This document shows, piece after piece, positions 51,708 to 63,595 of a stretch of 64,000 bases of DNA. The translations under genes and the position numbers were made by a program. Position 1 is the stretch's first letter. Every line of letters starts with the position of its first letter. This stretch comes from Rhizomicrobium sp. (GTDB lineage: Bacteria > Pseudomonadota > Alphaproteobacteria > Micropepsales > Micropepsaceae). The notes beneath the pieces are model-generated. The model ran no database searches and was not told where the DNA came from. It saw nothing but the letters and a program-made list of their open reading frames with translations. The stretch is taken from assembly GCA_037200045.1 (NCBI GenBank), contig JBBCHM010000002.1, positions 1,105,241-1,169,240 on the forward strand, given 5' to 3'.

Positions 51708-52831
51708 AGAAGTCCTCGCCGCGCCAGGTTGCGCATCAGATCCCCCACGCCGAAAGTCCATGGCGGCGCCGCTTTCGAGGTCGTCACCTTGTTCTCGAGC
51801 ACGCCGAGCTTGGGCGTGGAGACGCGCACGACGTCGCCGATCTTGTGCGTGAAGCCGCGGCCGGGCGTGTCGCGGTCCTGGGTCGGCGCGAACAGCGTGC
51901 CGAGGAACAGCGCGAAGCCGTCGGGATATTGATGCTCGCTCATCGCCTGGCGGCAGAGGTCGAGCGGGTCGCGGCTGATCTCGGCCATCGTGCTCCGGCC
52001 TTCCAGGCGGTAATTGTCCGGGCCCTGGATTTCGAGCTCCAGGACGGCGCCCCGCACATCGTCCATCGTGAAGCCGTCGTCGAACAGGCGCAGGAACGGG
52101 CCGATGGCACACGACGCGTTGTTGTCCTTGGCCTTGCCGAGAAGCAGCGCGCTGCGCCCCTCGAAATCGCGCAGATTGACGTCGTTGCCGAGGCTGGCGC
52201 CGACCGGTTTGCCGGCGCGGTCGCAGACGATGACGATCTCCGGCTCGGGATTGTTCCAATCGGAGTCGGAGCGGATGCCGATGTAATCGCCCCAGCCGAC
52301 CGAGGCGAGCAGCGGGCCCTTGGTGAATATCTCGGCGTCCGGGCCGATCGCGACTTCGAGATATTGCGACCACAGACCATCGGCGATGAGCGCCGCCTTG
52401 AGCTTGACCGCTTCGGGCGAGCCCGGCTTGACCGCGCGCAGATCGGAGCCGACCCGCTCCTTCAGCGCCTCACGGATGGCGAGCGCCTTGCCGGCGTCGC
52501 CGCGGGCGCGTTCCTCGATCACCCGCTCGACGGCGGAGACCGCGAAGGTCACGCCGGCCGCCTTGACGCATTGCAGGTCGATCGGGGCGAGCAGCTTGGC
52601 TTTGCCGGCGCCGTTCCAGGCCTGGGTCAGGCCGAGATCGGCGATGTCGCCGAGGTCGCGGCCATCGGCCGCGCCGGTCCAGCCGTCCAGCAGGGCCGAC
52701 ATCGTCGGCGCCGCGCGCGACACGTCGAGGACGCGGCCTTCGCGGACCAGCACCGGGATCGGGCCCTGCCCGAGATCCAGGCGGCCGGCCAGCGTCGCTT
52801 CCCGTCCGTCGCGCGGCAGAAAATCAGTCAT
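51704..52831 (-). CDS. xylX: 2-keto-3-deoxy-D-xylonate dehydratase (XylX, FAH family)
   Basis: A 375-residue fumarylacetoacetase-fold protein: the CVKAAGVTFAVSAVERVIEE region, the metal-binding NNPEPEIVIVCD (ExE-type) and LGNDVNLRDFEGRSALLLGK. It makes alpha-ketoglutarate semialdehyde. It is the first gene of the five-gene operon xylX-A-B-C-D and follows the best operator dyad in the window by 68 bp. Confidence 0.94.
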   Translation of the reverse strand: MTDFLPRDGREATLAGRLDLGQGPIPVLVREGRVLDVSRAAPTMSALLDGWTGAADGRDLGDIADLGLTQAWNGAGKAKLLAPIDLQCVKAAGVTFAVSAVERVIEERARGDAGKALAIREALKERVGSDLRAVKPGSPEAVKLKAALIADGLWSQYLEVAIGPDAEIFTKGPLLASVGWGDYIGIRSDSDWNNPEPEIVIVCDRAGKPVGASLGNDVNLRDFEGRSALLLGKAKDNNASCAIGPFLRLFDDGFTMDDVRGAVLELEIQGPDNYRLEGRSTMAEISRDPLDLCRQAMSEHQYPDGFALFLGTLFAPTQDRDTPGRGFTHKIGDVVRVSTPKLGVLENKVTTSKAAPPWTFGVGDLMRNLARRGLL

Positions 52832-52898
52832 TTCCTGGGCCCTGAAACATCCCGTCCATCACAGCTTCCCAAGCGGCACCCGCGCGGCGCTCTCAAAA

Positions 52899-52914
52899 TT
52901 GGTTGCGCTACCAA
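52899..52914. promoter_or_regulatory. LacI-type operator O5 (xylXABCD operon)
   Basis: TTGGTTGCGCTACCAA, symmetric at seven of eight positions, between the regulator stop and the xylX start. It is the most symmetric of the five operator-like sites. Confidence 0.78.
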
Positions 52915-52956
52915 CACGGGGACAAGGCGGCCTGTCAAGGGCGATCACCTCCTCCG

Positions 52957-54015
52957 TCAGGTGGAAGTTGCGTTAACCCGGCCGGTGGATTCGCGTGGGA
53001 TGAGGGTGAATTCCAGGAGTTTCTGGACCGGCTCGGGCTCCGCCCCGGCGCGCTTGCGGCGAATCTGCTCCAAGAGGAGCTTGACCGCTTCGCGCGCCAT
53101 GTCGGCGATCGGCTGGCGGACGGTGGTGAGCGCCGGCCAGACCGTGGTGGCGAGCGGGGTGTCGTCGAAGCCGGCGATGGTCAGGTCGCGCGGCACGTCC
53201 AGTCCCATCCGGTGGGCAACCGCGACGGTGGCCGCCGCCATGTCGTCATTGCTGGCGAAGATCGCGGTCGGCCGCTTGGCCGCGCGGAGCAGCTTTTCCG
53301 CCGCTTCCAGGCCGGAGCGGTAGGTGAAATAGCCTTGCGTCACCAGGCGCGGATCGGGCTTGAGGCCCGCCTCCTCCATGCCCGCGACGAAACCCTTGTA
53401 GCGCTGTTCGCTGGCGGTCTGGTTGGGATGGCCCATGATGAAGCCGATGCGGCTATGGCCGAGCGAAACCAGTCGCCGCGTCATGGAATGCGCCGCCTCG
53501 AAATCGTCGATGCTGACGGCCGACAGGCCCGGCGCCGGACGGCCGGTGGCGACCACGACCGCCGGAATTTCGAGGTCCGCGACGGCGCGCAGCGCTTCCT
53601 CCGAATCGCAGAGCGGCGGCGGCAGGATTACGCCATCGGCGCCGGTGCGCGCCAGCTTCTCGATCGCCGCCCGCTCGGTGTTGGGGCCGTCGCATTTCTC
53701 GATCACGAGCTGGCAGCCGGAGAGGCTCGACTGCTCCAGGCTGCCGACCAGGAACTCGCTCAGATAGGCCGAGGACGGGTTCGAATAGAGCAGGCCGATG
53801 CGCACCGCGCTGGCGCTGGCAAGGCTGCGCGCCGCCAGATTCGGCGAGTAATGCAGCGTCTTGATCGAGGCGGCGACCTTGGCGCGCGTCGATTCGCGCA
53901 CATTGCTTTCGCCGTTGACCACCCGGCTCACCGTCATCGGCGAGACGCCGGCATGGCGCGCCACTTCATGAATCGTCACGACATTGTTGCCGCGCCGGCC
54001 ACTCTTCTGGGCCAA
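52957..54015 (-). CDS. xylR: LacI-family repressor of the xylan/xylose locus (XylR type)
   Basis: A 352-residue LacI-type regulator. The helix-turn-helix is TIHEVARHAGVSPMTVSRVV with hinge helix NLAARSLAS, followed by a periplasmic-binding-protein-like sugar domain (ASNDDMAAATVAVAHRMG, TIAGFDDTPLATTVWPALTT). I chose the TTG at 54015, which has GGAGAG before it; another TTG lies at 54072. It sits upstream of xylX on the same strand and is the only regulator in the locus, so it most likely binds the TGGTAGCGCTACCA-like sites and is released by xylose or a derivative. Confidence 0.88.
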   Translation of the reverse strand: MAQKSGRRGNNVVTIHEVARHAGVSPMTVSRVVNGESNVRESTRAKVAASIKTLHYSPNLAARSLASASAVRIGLLYSNPSSAYLSEFLVGSLEQSSLSGCQLVIEKCDGPNTERAAIEKLARTGADGVILPPPLCDSEEALRAVADLEIPAVVVATGRPAPGLSAVSIDDFEAAHSMTRRLVSLGHSRIGFIMGHPNQTASEQRYKGFVAGMEEAGLKPDPRLVTQGYFTYRSGLEAAEKLLRAAKRPTAIFASNDDMAAATVAVAHRMGLDVPRDLTIAGFDDTPLATTVWPALTTVRQPIADMAREAVKLLLEQIRRKRAGAEPEPVQKLLEFTLIPRESTGRVNATST

Positions 54016-54108
54016 CTCATCTCTCCGGTTGAGGCGGGTCGCCCCCCCTACCAGACAATTGCGGTCAGGCAAAGCTCTCGGGGACGGGCCGCGGAGGCCA
54101 GGCCGACG

Positions 54109-54140
54109 AAAAGGCCGGCCGGGCTTTCGCCCGGCCGGCC
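54109..54140 (-). terminator. Rho-independent terminator of the second TonB receptor gene
   Basis: A perfect 12-bp stem GGCCGGCCGGGC (54113-54124) with GCCCGGCCGGCC (54129-54140), TTTC loop, followed on the minus strand by TTTT (54112-54109). Confidence 0.9.
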
Positions 54141-54162
54141 CGATTCAGGATGATCGCCGCGG

Positions 54163-56763
54163 CTAGTAACGCGCCGTCAGCGAGACCTGGTAGATGCGCG
54201 GCGAACCCAGATAGGCATAAGGGAAGCTGGTGCAGCCGCTGGTCGTCGGCGCGACCGGCGTCCAGCAAGTCTGGGTGCCGAGGCTGGTGAAGTAGTGCTT
54301 GTCGAGCAGATTGTCGACGTTGAAGCGGACGGAGGAATTGTCCATCCCCAGCGCGTCGAGGTCGTAGGAGATGTCGGCGTTGATCGTGAAGTAGTCCGGA
54401 ACGAAGGCATTGTTGTCTTCGGTCTGGTTTCGGCTGCTGACGTATTTGCCTTCGAGGCCCAGCCGCAGGTCCGGCAGCACCGCATACTGCGCGCGGCCCG
54501 AGAAGGTCCATTTCGGAGTCTCGGACAGCTGCTTGTTGAGCGTCTGCGCGAAGCCGCCGCCGACCGGGATGTTGGAGGTGATGCGGGCGCGGTCGAAGCC
54601 GGCATTGGCATAGAGGCTGAGCTGGTCGGTCGGGAACCAGTTGGCTTCCGCATCGAAGCCCCAGAAGTTCACGCCCGGCACGTTGTGGTCGAAATAGGTG
54701 TTGGTGTTCAGGTCGAACGAACTGACGATGCGGTTCTTGACCTGCGAGTTCCAGTAGACCAGCGAGCCCTGCAGGACGTCCGTGAGATAACGGTAGCCGA
54801 CCTGATAGGTCGTCGAGGTCTCCGGCTTGGTGTTTGCGAAGGTCAGCCAGGCGGAGGCCGGATTGCTCGGGTTCGACAGCGCGCTGGTGTAGAGGTTGTC
54901 GGTGCGCGGCGCCGCGATTTCCTGGGTGTAGGAACCGAAGAACTGGTGCGTATCGCCGAACGGCAGATAGCTCAGTCCGAGGTGCGGCAGGAAACGGCTG
55001 TAGCGCTTCACCGTGTGGCCGCCCGGCACGTAGTGCGTCGAGCTGCCCGCGAAGGTCACGGTGTTGTTGGCGAAGGTCGCGTTCGGCACCTGCGAGGTGC
55101 AGTACGCATTGCTGCTGCCGAGCGCCTCGTAGCAATACTGGTTGAGGTCGCGCTCGAAGAACGGCATGCGGAAGCCGAGCGAGACGCGCACGGCATCCTC
55201 GAAATACTTGCCCTCATAGTCGAACGAGGCCTGGTTCATGATCGCCTTGGACTTGCGATCGCGATAGCGCAGCGGCACGCCGTTGGCGTCGAACACTTCG
55301 TGCTCCTTGTCCTTCAATCCGGCGAACGGATCGGCCGGGCCGTTGACCGGATCGAAGAAGGTCGTGGTGCCGGTCTGGCGGTGCAGGCCGTAGTCCAGCG
55401 TATAGGCGGCCTGGATCGTGTTGTCCTCGTCGAACTGATAGATCACCGAGGTGTTGAAGCCCCAGCGGCGCGTGTTGGTCGTGCTGGGCTGGTAAAGCTC
55501 GACGCTGTCCATCACGTCACCGTCGCCGTTCAGGTCGCAGCCCTGACCCGGGATGCAGTGGAACGGCGTGGTGGAGGCGCCGACGCCGGTGGTGGCGCCG
55601 ATCAGCTGGGGGCTGTTCTCCTTGAACGAGAACGCGCCGCCGCCATTGGCCAGGACATATTGGACGTTTGCGTCGGCCGTGACGGTGAGCGCGCTGGTTA
55701 GGTGCCACAGCGACTGCATGCGGATATTGCCCGTGTCGGACGGGTTGATCTTCACCTTGTAGAAGTTGCCGCAGGTGGTCATCGTGCTGTCGGCGTGACC
55801 GGCGACCGGCGTCGTGTAGGCGCAGGTGGCCTGATAGTCGCGGTCCCAGCCCGTGCCGCCGAAACTGGCGCCAGTGGTGTTTGCGGGGTTGGCGATATAG
55901 CCATCGGGCCCCTTGATCAGGTCGATGGTGCCGGCAAGCGTTCCGGAGAAGTTGGTCGTGTTCGGCACATAGTCTTCGGCGTAGTAGGAATTGTTGCGAT
56001 TGCTGTTCCAGTGGCCCGCGAGCGTGATCCAGCCCAGATCGCCGAAGTCCTGCTGGAACTTGACGTTAGCCTGCCACTTCTTCAGGTCGCCCGGGCCTTT
56101 GTACTTGTCGTAGTCCTGCCAGGAGAGCGAGGCGAACGCCTTGGTGTCCCACGGACCGAACGCGCCGGAATCGACGCGGCCGAAATAGCGCTGGTCGCTG
56201 TACGAGCCACCGGTGAGGACGGCCTCGGCGCCGAAATCGTCATGCGGATGGTCGGAGATGATGGCGATGACGCCGCCGGTTGCCGCCGCGGTCGGGCTGT
56301 CGACGTCGGTCGATCCCTGGTTGGCGCTGACGCGGTCGACGACTTCGGGGTCGAGCTGCTGGTTGGTGTAGATCGCGTAGTTGCCCGTGTCGTTGAGCGG
56401 CATGCCGTCGAGCGTCAGGGAGATGTGATTGCCGTCCTGGCCGTGCATGCGGATGTTGCCGCCGCTCGAACCATAGGGATCGTTGTTGGTGAAATTCACG
56501 CCCGGCATGAAGTTGAGCGACTGGAACACCGTTTGGCCGGCGGTCTGAGTCCGGAGGAATTCGCTGGTGATCGTCGAGCGCTCCTTGGAGATCGGCGCGG
56601 CGTTCATCAGGCCATCGGATTGCGTCCGCTCGGCGGTAACCACAACGGTTTCCACTTCTTGCGTGCCTGTCGATTGCGCGAAAGCGGCCCCCGTCAACAG
56701 CGGAACAGCAAACGTCAGGGCCGTCGCTCCCAGAAGGAGCGACTTCTTGTTAGGCTTCGTCAT
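54163..56763 (-). CDS. TonB-dependent receptor (second)
   Basis: An 866-residue outer-membrane receptor. A signal peptide runs to about residue 29 (AAFAQSTGT), then the TonB-box-like VETVVVTAERT and a plug with PGVNFTNNDPYGSSGGNIRM and LDGMPLNDTGNYAIYT. The barrel ends in YQVSLTARY with a terminal aromatic. A GAGGGGAAG ribosome site precedes the ATG at 56763, so a longer frame to 56811 is not used. A half-operator GCTACC (56817-56823 area) is upstream. The substrate is not shown; it may belong to the xylan regulon or to the dyads in its own long leader. Confidence 0.9.
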   Translation of the reverse strand: MTKPNKKSLLLGATALTFAVPLLTGAAFAQSTGTQEVETVVVTAERTQSDGLMNAAPISKERSTITSEFLRTQTAGQTVFQSLNFMPGVNFTNNDPYGSSGGNIRMHGQDGNHISLTLDGMPLNDTGNYAIYTNQQLDPEVVDRVSANQGSTDVDSPTAAATGGVIAIISDHPHDDFGAEAVLTGGSYSDQRYFGRVDSGAFGPWDTKAFASLSWQDYDKYKGPGDLKKWQANVKFQQDFGDLGWITLAGHWNSNRNNSYYAEDYVPNTTNFSGTLAGTIDLIKGPDGYIANPANTTGASFGGTGWDRDYQATCAYTTPVAGHADSTMTTCGNFYKVKINPSDTGNIRMQSLWHLTSALTVTADANVQYVLANGGGAFSFKENSPQLIGATTGVGASTTPFHCIPGQGCDLNGDGDVMDSVELYQPSTTNTRRWGFNTSVIYQFDEDNTIQAAYTLDYGLHRQTGTTTFFDPVNGPADPFAGLKDKEHEVFDANGVPLRYRDRKSKAIMNQASFDYEGKYFEDAVRVSLGFRMPFFERDLNQYCYEALGSSNAYCTSQVPNATFANNTVTFAGSSTHYVPGGHTVKRYSRFLPHLGLSYLPFGDTHQFFGSYTQEIAAPRTDNLYTSALSNPSNPASAWLTFANTKPETSTTYQVGYRYLTDVLQGSLVYWNSQVKNRIVSSFDLNTNTYFDHNVPGVNFWGFDAEANWFPTDQLSLYANAGFDRARITSNIPVGGGFAQTLNKQLSETPKWTFSGRAQYAVLPDLRLGLEGKYVSSRNQTEDNNAFVPDYFTINADISYDLDALGMDNSSVRFNVDNLLDKHYFTSLGTQTCWTPVAPTTSGCTSFPYAYLGSPRIYQVSLTARY

Positions 56764-57135
56764 GGACTTCCCCTCATAAAAATGGAATCTCGAAACGGTA
56801 TGCGCCGCCATCGACGCGCTACCGCTGGCACTCTTCGATCCCAGGCGTCTTGAACCCTCAGAATGCGTTTCACGCCGGTTTTAATTGACCCAACCGAGCG
56901 CTCGCGCTTGCAGCAATTTGTCTTCGCCAATCGGCATCGTCAATCTAAGTGTCGTCGTTGGCAGATTTGCGACTACTTGCGTGTGTATTTTACCACGCCG
57001 CTATCAATCGTGATGCCTGCCGAAATTTTGCACGCGTTGTGCAACTGATTTGCCCGCGTTGCGCAATTGAAATGCAATCGAGAGCGCGTTTGAGAAATTT
57101 TTCTAAATCTCGTCAAAAAAAATCAGGCCGGTTGC
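56764..57135. promoter_or_regulatory. AT-rich leader/promoter region with TTGC-type dyads
   Basis: 372 bases between the second TonB receptor and the PNP gene, clearly AT-richer than the rest. It holds a perfect dyad TTGCAC-N5-GTGCAA (57028-57044), a TTGCGCAA palindrome (57059-57066), and a LacI-type half-site near 56817. A long A run (T on the minus strand) lies beside the PNP stop. No gene is supported. Confidence 0.6.
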
Positions 57136-57963
57136 CTATTCCGATGGCGCGGCGAAAAAGCACAGGAAAAGTTTCTCCACCCGGTCATAGGCCTTGGCGG
57201 CTTCGCTCAAGGTTTCTTGATGTGTCAGCGGCGCGGCGCTGAGACCGGCGGCGAGATTCGTGATCACCGAAAGCGCGGCGACCCGCATGCCGCAATGAAC
57301 CGCCGCGATGCATTCAGGAACCGTCGACATGCCGACCGCGTCGGCGCCCAGCGCCGCGAACATGCGGATTTCCGCCGGCGTTTCGAAACTGGGTCCAAGG
57401 ACATAGACATAGACGCCGCGCGCGAGTTCCACGCCGGTCTTGCGCGCCGCCGCTTCGAACCGCGCGCGCAGGCCCGGATCGTAAGCATGCGACAGATCCG
57501 GAAACCTCGGGCCGAAGCTCTCGTCGTTCGGCCCGATCAGCGGGTTCTGGCCGGAGAAGTTGATGTGGTCCTCCACCAGCATCAGCGTGCCGGCGGGCAG
57601 ATGCGGCTTGAGGCCGCCCGAAGCATTGGTGAGAATCAGCCGCTCCACGCCCAGGCGCCGCAGGATGCGGATCGGCACCGCGATGGCCTGCGCCGGATGG
57701 CCTTCGTAAGCGTGCAGCCTGCCCTGCATGCAGGCGACGGGATGACCGGCCAGCGTTCCGACCCGCAAGCGGCCCTGGTGGCCGGCGACGGTCGGCACCG
57801 GAAAACCCGGAATGTCGCCATAGGGAATGTCGGTCGCGTCCGCGATCTTTTCCGCCAGCGGTCCGAGGCCGCTGCCCAGGATCAGCGCCGTCTTCGGGAA
57901 CGAGCCGGTCAGGGCGGCCCGGATGGCGGCGGTGCCGCGCTCGATCTCGTCCGCCTTTGCCAT
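57136..57963 (-). CDS. Purine nucleoside phosphorylase (trimeric, inosine/guanosine type)
   Basis: A 275-residue PNP. Phosphate-site motifs [13 protein letters not shown] and [10 protein letters not shown], base-site [20 protein letters not shown] with DHINFSG, and [28 protein letters not shown] with the purine-contacting Glu/Asn region are all present. The ATG at 57963 has GGAGAG just upstream and is preferred over a Met four codons earlier. It is divergent from deoB and splits purine nucleosides to base and (deoxy)ribose-1-phosphate, which DeoB then uses. Confidence 0.92.
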   Translation of the reverse strand: MAKADEIERGTAAIRAALTGSFPKTALILGSGLGPLAEKIADATDIPYGDIPGFPVPTVAGHQGRLRVGTLAGHPVACMQGRLHAYEGHPAQAIAVPIRILRRLGVERLILTNASGGLKPHLPAGTLMLVEDHINFSGQNPLIGPNDESFGPRFPDLSHAYDPGLRARFEAAARKTGVELARGVYVYVLGPSFETPAEIRMFAALGADAVGMSTVPECIAAVHCGMRVAALSVITNLAAGLSAAPLTHQETLSEAAKAYDRVEKLFLCFFAAPSE

Positions 57964-58057
57964 GCTTCTCTCCATCGGCTATGCCGCCCGGACCAACTAT
58001 ATATTTCCGTGCGCGGCAACAATCTGTACGCTGGCGCAAAGAGACGGACCATTCGAT

Positions 58058-59266
58058 TTGCGCGCGATCGTCGGCGTTCTGGATTCCTTCGGCCTCGGTT
58101 CCGCGCCCGACGCGGCGCGCTTCGGCGACGCGGGCGCCAACACCTTCGGGCATATCGCCAAGGCCTGCGTCGAGGGCCTGAAGCGGCCGTCGGGCAAGAG
58201 CGGTCCGCTCGACATCCCGAATTTCCTCGGCCTCGGCCTCGGCGAGGCGGCGAAGGGTGCCGATCCGGACGTGACGATGCCGGCGCCGGGCCGGATCGTC
58301 GGCCGCTATGGCTATGCCGCCGAACTCGGCCGCGGCAAGGACACGCCGAGCGGCCATTGGGAGATGATGGGCCTGCCGGTCGAATACGATTGGGGCTTCT
58401 TCCCCCGCACCGTCCCGACCTTTCCCGCCAAGCTGACGAAGGACTTCATCGCGCGGACCGGCGTGCCCGGGATCCTCGGCGATTGTCACGCCTCGGGCAC
58501 CGAGATCATCGACCGGCTCGGCGAGGAGCACATCGCGACCGGCAAGCCGATCGTCTATACCAGCGCCGATTCGGTCTATCAGATCGCGGCGCACGAAACG
58601 CATTTCGGGCTCGAGCGGCTCTACGAATGCTGCCACATCGCGCGCAAGCTGGTCGACGCCTACAATATCGGCCGCGTCATCGCGCGGCCCTTCGTCGGCG
58701 AGAAGCCCGGCGCGTTCAAGCGCACCGGCAACCGCCACGACTATGCCATGCCGCCCACCGCGCCGACCCTGCTCGACCGCTACGCGGCGACGGGACGGCA
58801 AGTCGTCGGCATCGGCAAGATCTCCGACATCTTCGCCGCGAAGGGCATCACCAAATATGTCAAGGCGTTCGGCAATGACGAAGTGTTCGACCGGATGATG
58901 GACGAGGTGAGAACCGGCCCCAAGGACGCGATCATCTTCGCCAATTTCGTCGACTTCGACACGCTGTTCGGCCACCGCCGCGACGTCGCGGGCTATGCCG
59001 GCGCGCTCGAGGCGTTCGACGCGCGCATTCCCGAACTGACGGCGGCGCTGCGCCAGGACGATCTCGTGGTGTTCTCCGCCGATCACGGCTGCGACCCGAC
59101 CTGGCCGGGGACCGACCACACCCGCGAATTCGTGCCCGTCATCGCCTTCGGACCGGGCGTGACGCCGGGACCGATCGGCGAACGCAGCACCTTCGCCGAT
59201 ATCGGCCAGTCCTGCGCCGCCCATCTCGGCATCGCGCCGCTCAACGTGGGGACCTCGTTCCTCTGA
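58058..59266 (+). CDS. deoB: Phosphopentomutase DeoB
   Basis: A 402-residue metal-dependent mutase of alkaline-phosphatase fold converting (deoxy)ribose-1-phosphate to the 5-phosphate. Metal ligands fit [13 protein letters not shown] at the N-terminus and [20 protein letters not shown] near the C-terminus; [10 protein letters not shown] is the usual central block. No ATG lies at the right place, so I use the TTG at 58058, which puts the first Asp where other DeoB proteins have it. It overlaps amn by one base (TGATG). Confidence 0.92.
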   Translation: MRAIVGVLDSFGLGSAPDAARFGDAGANTFGHIAKACVEGLKRPSGKSGPLDIPNFLGLGLGEAAKGADPDVTMPAPGRIVGRYGYAAELGRGKDTPSGHWEMMGLPVEYDWGFFPRTVPTFPAKLTKDFIARTGVPGILGDCHASGTEIIDRLGEEHIATGKPIVYTSADSVYQIAAHETHFGLERLYECCHIARKLVDAYNIGRVIARPFVGEKPGAFKRTGNRHDYAMPPTAPTLLDRYAATGRQVVGIGKISDIFAAKGITKYVKAFGNDEVFDRMMDEVRTGPKDAIIFANFVDFDTLFGHRRDVAGYAGALEAFDARIPELTAALRQDDLVVFSADHGCDPTWPGTDHTREFVPVIAFGPGVTPGPIGERSTFADIGQSCAAHLGIAPLNVGTSFL

Positions 59267-60723
59267 TGGCGGCCGACGGACCGAAATTCGGAAATTTTCC
59301 CGGCACCGAGCCCCGGCGCTGCCGCAGCGTCGAGGAAGTGGTCGAGCGGCTGATCGAGCTCTACGACGCGGCCATCGCGCAGATCGAGAAGAATTTCGAG
59401 GCCTTCGCCAAGGGCGACCGCAAGCCGCTCAAACATCCGGTCTATCCCTATCTCGGGATCGAGGTGGAGCAGGTGCCGCGCTCCACGCCGCTGGCCTTCG
59501 GCAAGGTGCCCAAGCCCGGCTTCTACGGTACCACGATCACCGCGCCGCGCCTGTTCAAGGGCTATCTCACCGAGCAGATCACGCTGCTGACGCAGAACTG
59601 CAAGGCGGAGATGTTCGTCGGCAAGAGCCGCACCAGGATCCCGCTGACCTTCGCGGTGGAGCGCGCCGCGGCCGCGATGTCGGCCGATGAGCGCGCCGAG
59701 CTGGCGCAGCACTTCCCCCTGCCCCGGCTCGACGCGGCGCACGACACCATCGTCGACGGCGGCCGCTGGGACGGGGTCGAGGACGGGCCGCTGTCGCTGT
59801 TCCCGGCCGAGCGCGTCGACTATTCGCTGCACCGGCTGCGCCACTACACCGGCACGAGCCCGGAAAGCTTCCAGAGCTTCGTGCTGTTCACCAACTACCA
59901 GCGCTATATCGACGAGTTCGTCGGCTATGGGCTGGCCGAGATCGAGGCGGGCCGCGCGTTGCGCTTCATCGAGCCGGGCATGCGCGTCACCGAGAAGGGC
60001 AAGGAGCCGACCGCGCCGCCGCTCGCCAAGATGCCGCAAATGCCCGCCTATCACCTGGTGCAGCCGAACGGCGAAGGCATCACGCTGATCAATATCGGCG
60101 TCGGCCCGTCGAACGCCAAGACGGTGACCGATCACCTCGCGGTGCTGCGGCCGCATGTGTGGCTGATGGTCGGCCATTGCGGCGGGCTGCGCGCCAGCCA
60201 GCGCCTCGGCGACTATGTGCTCGCCAACGCCTATCTGCGCGACGATCATGTGCTCGACGGCGCGCTGCCGCTCGCCATTCCGGTGCCGACCATCGCGGAG
60301 GTGCAACTGGCGCTCGCCCGCGCGGTGACGGCGGTGACGGGACTGGCCGGCAAGGTGCTGAAGGAACGCCTGCGCACCGGCACCGTGGTGACGACCGACG
60401 ACCGCAATTGGGAGCTGCGCTTCGCCGAGCTCGCCATGCGCTTCAACCAGAGCCGCGCCATCGCCATCGACATGGAATCGGCGACCATCGCCGCCAACGG
60501 CTACCGCTTCCGCGTGCCGTACGGGACGCTGCTGTGCGTTTCGGACCGGCCGCTGCACGGCGAGATCAAGCTGCCCGGCATGGCGGACGCCTTCTACGAA
60601 GAGCGCGTCGGCCAACATCTGCAGATCGGCATCAAGGCACTGGAATACATGCGCGAGGAAGCCCGCGCCGGCACGCTGCACTCGCGCAAGCTGCGCAGCT
60701 TCACCGAACCGGCGTTTCGATAG
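59266..60723 (+). CDS. amn: AMP nucleosidase Amn
   Basis: A 485-residue AMP nucleosidase that cleaves AMP to adenine and ribose-5-phosphate. An N-terminal regulatory domain (to about residue 200) is followed by a nucleoside-phosphorylase-like catalytic domain with LINIGVGPSNAKTVTDHLAV, WLMVGHCGGLRASQRLGDYV and AIDMESATIAANGYRF, where the Glu contacts ribose. It starts on the last base of deoB, so the two are co-translated. Confidence 0.95.
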   Translation: MAADGPKFGNFPGTEPRRCRSVEEVVERLIELYDAAIAQIEKNFEAFAKGDRKPLKHPVYPYLGIEVEQVPRSTPLAFGKVPKPGFYGTTITAPRLFKGYLTEQITLLTQNCKAEMFVGKSRTRIPLTFAVERAAAAMSADERAELAQHFPLPRLDAAHDTIVDGGRWDGVEDGPLSLFPAERVDYSLHRLRHYTGTSPESFQSFVLFTNYQRYIDEFVGYGLAEIEAGRALRFIEPGMRVTEKGKEPTAPPLAKMPQMPAYHLVQPNGEGITLINIGVGPSNAKTVTDHLAVLRPHVWLMVGHCGGLRASQRLGDYVLANAYLRDDHVLDGALPLAIPVPTIAEVQLALARAVTAVTGLAGKVLKERLRTGTVVTTDDRNWELRFAELAMRFNQSRAIAIDMESATIAANGYRFRVPYGTLLCVSDRPLHGEIKLPGMADAFYEERVGQHLQIGIKALEYMREEARAGTLHSRKLRSFTEPAFR

Positions 60724-60726
60724 ACC

Positions 60727-60749
60727 TACCCTCCCCTTGAGGGAGGGTA
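60727..60749. terminator. Palindrome after amn
   Basis: A perfect 9-bp stem TACCCTCCC (60727-60735) with GGGAGGGTA (60741-60749) and loop CTTGA starts three bases after the amn stop. There is no T run, so it may be a factor-independent terminator of weak type or a REP-like palindrome. The remaining bases to 60959 show no gene. Confidence 0.5.
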
Positions 60750-60959
60750 AGCTCCCAGCAGAAATATTTTCGCGAAACAAAATATCGTTCGCTGCGGCGC
60801 GGCGCAAAACTTATCCTCGCGGCAATCTCAAAATCTCCGCGTTCTCCGCGCCTCCGCGTGAACCGGCTGTCGGATAACTCCGTCTACGGATTTATTTCCG
60901 CGCACCCCTTGAACCGAGTCGGTCCACGCACCAAATCCCACATATCCCGACAACTGCAT

Positions 60960-62982
<2,023 letters not shown>

Positions 62983-62983
<1 letters not shown>

Positions 62984-63285
62984 TGCATCTGACGCCGCGC
63001 GAGAAGGACAAGCTGTTGATCGCGATGGCCGCGATGGTGGCGCGCCGCCGGCGGGAGCGGAAGGTCAAGCTCAACTATCCCGAGGCGATCGCGCTGATCA
63101 CCGACCACGTCGTGGAGGGCGCGCGCGACGGCAAGAGCGTGGCGGCGCTGATGCAGGAGGGCGCGACCGTGCTGACGCGCGCCGATGTCATGGACGGCGT
63201 CGCCGAGATGATCGACGAGGTGCAGGTCGAGGCGACCTTCCCCGACGGCGTCAAGCTCGTCACCGTCCACAATCCGATCCGGTGA
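62983..63285 (+). CDS. ureA: Urease gamma subunit UreA
   Basis: A 100-residue urease gamma chain, exactly the usual length: [20 protein letters not shown], then [20 protein letters not shown], and the end [20 protein letters not shown]. It is a structural subunit of the nickel urease. Its ATG overlaps the shifted ureD ending by one base, and ureB follows after 4 bp. Confidence 0.97.
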
Positions 63286-63289
63286 CGCC

Positions 63290-63594
63290 ATGATCCCCGG
63301 CGAAGTCTTTCCCGCTTCCGGCAGCATCGTCCTCAACGAGGGCCGCCCGACGCTGACGATCACGGTGGCGAACAGCGGCGACCGGCCGGTGCAGGTCGGC
63401 TCGCACTATCACTTCTTCGAAGTGAACGATGCGCTGGTGTTCGAGCGCGAGAAGACGCGCGGCTGGCGGCTCGACGTGCCGGCCGGAACCGCGGTGCGCT
63501 TCGAGCCGGGCCAGGAGCGCGAGGTCACGCTCGTTCCCTATGCCGGTGCGCGCATCGTGCACGGCTTCAAGGGTCGCGTCGGAGGAAAGCTCTG

Positions 63595-63595
<1 letters not shown>
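63290..63595 (+). CDS. ureB: Urease beta subunit UreB
   Basis: A 101-residue urease beta chain: [40 protein letters not shown], and TVRFEPG-type [19 protein letters not shown]. The stop overlaps the ureC ATG by one base (TGATG). Confidence 0.97.

Noticed and set aside
60831..60861. Repeated CTCCGCG units (CTCCGCGTTCTCCGCGCCTC)
   Set aside because: Looks like a widespread low-complexity motif, but with one short run and no second copy here I cannot support a named repeat family.
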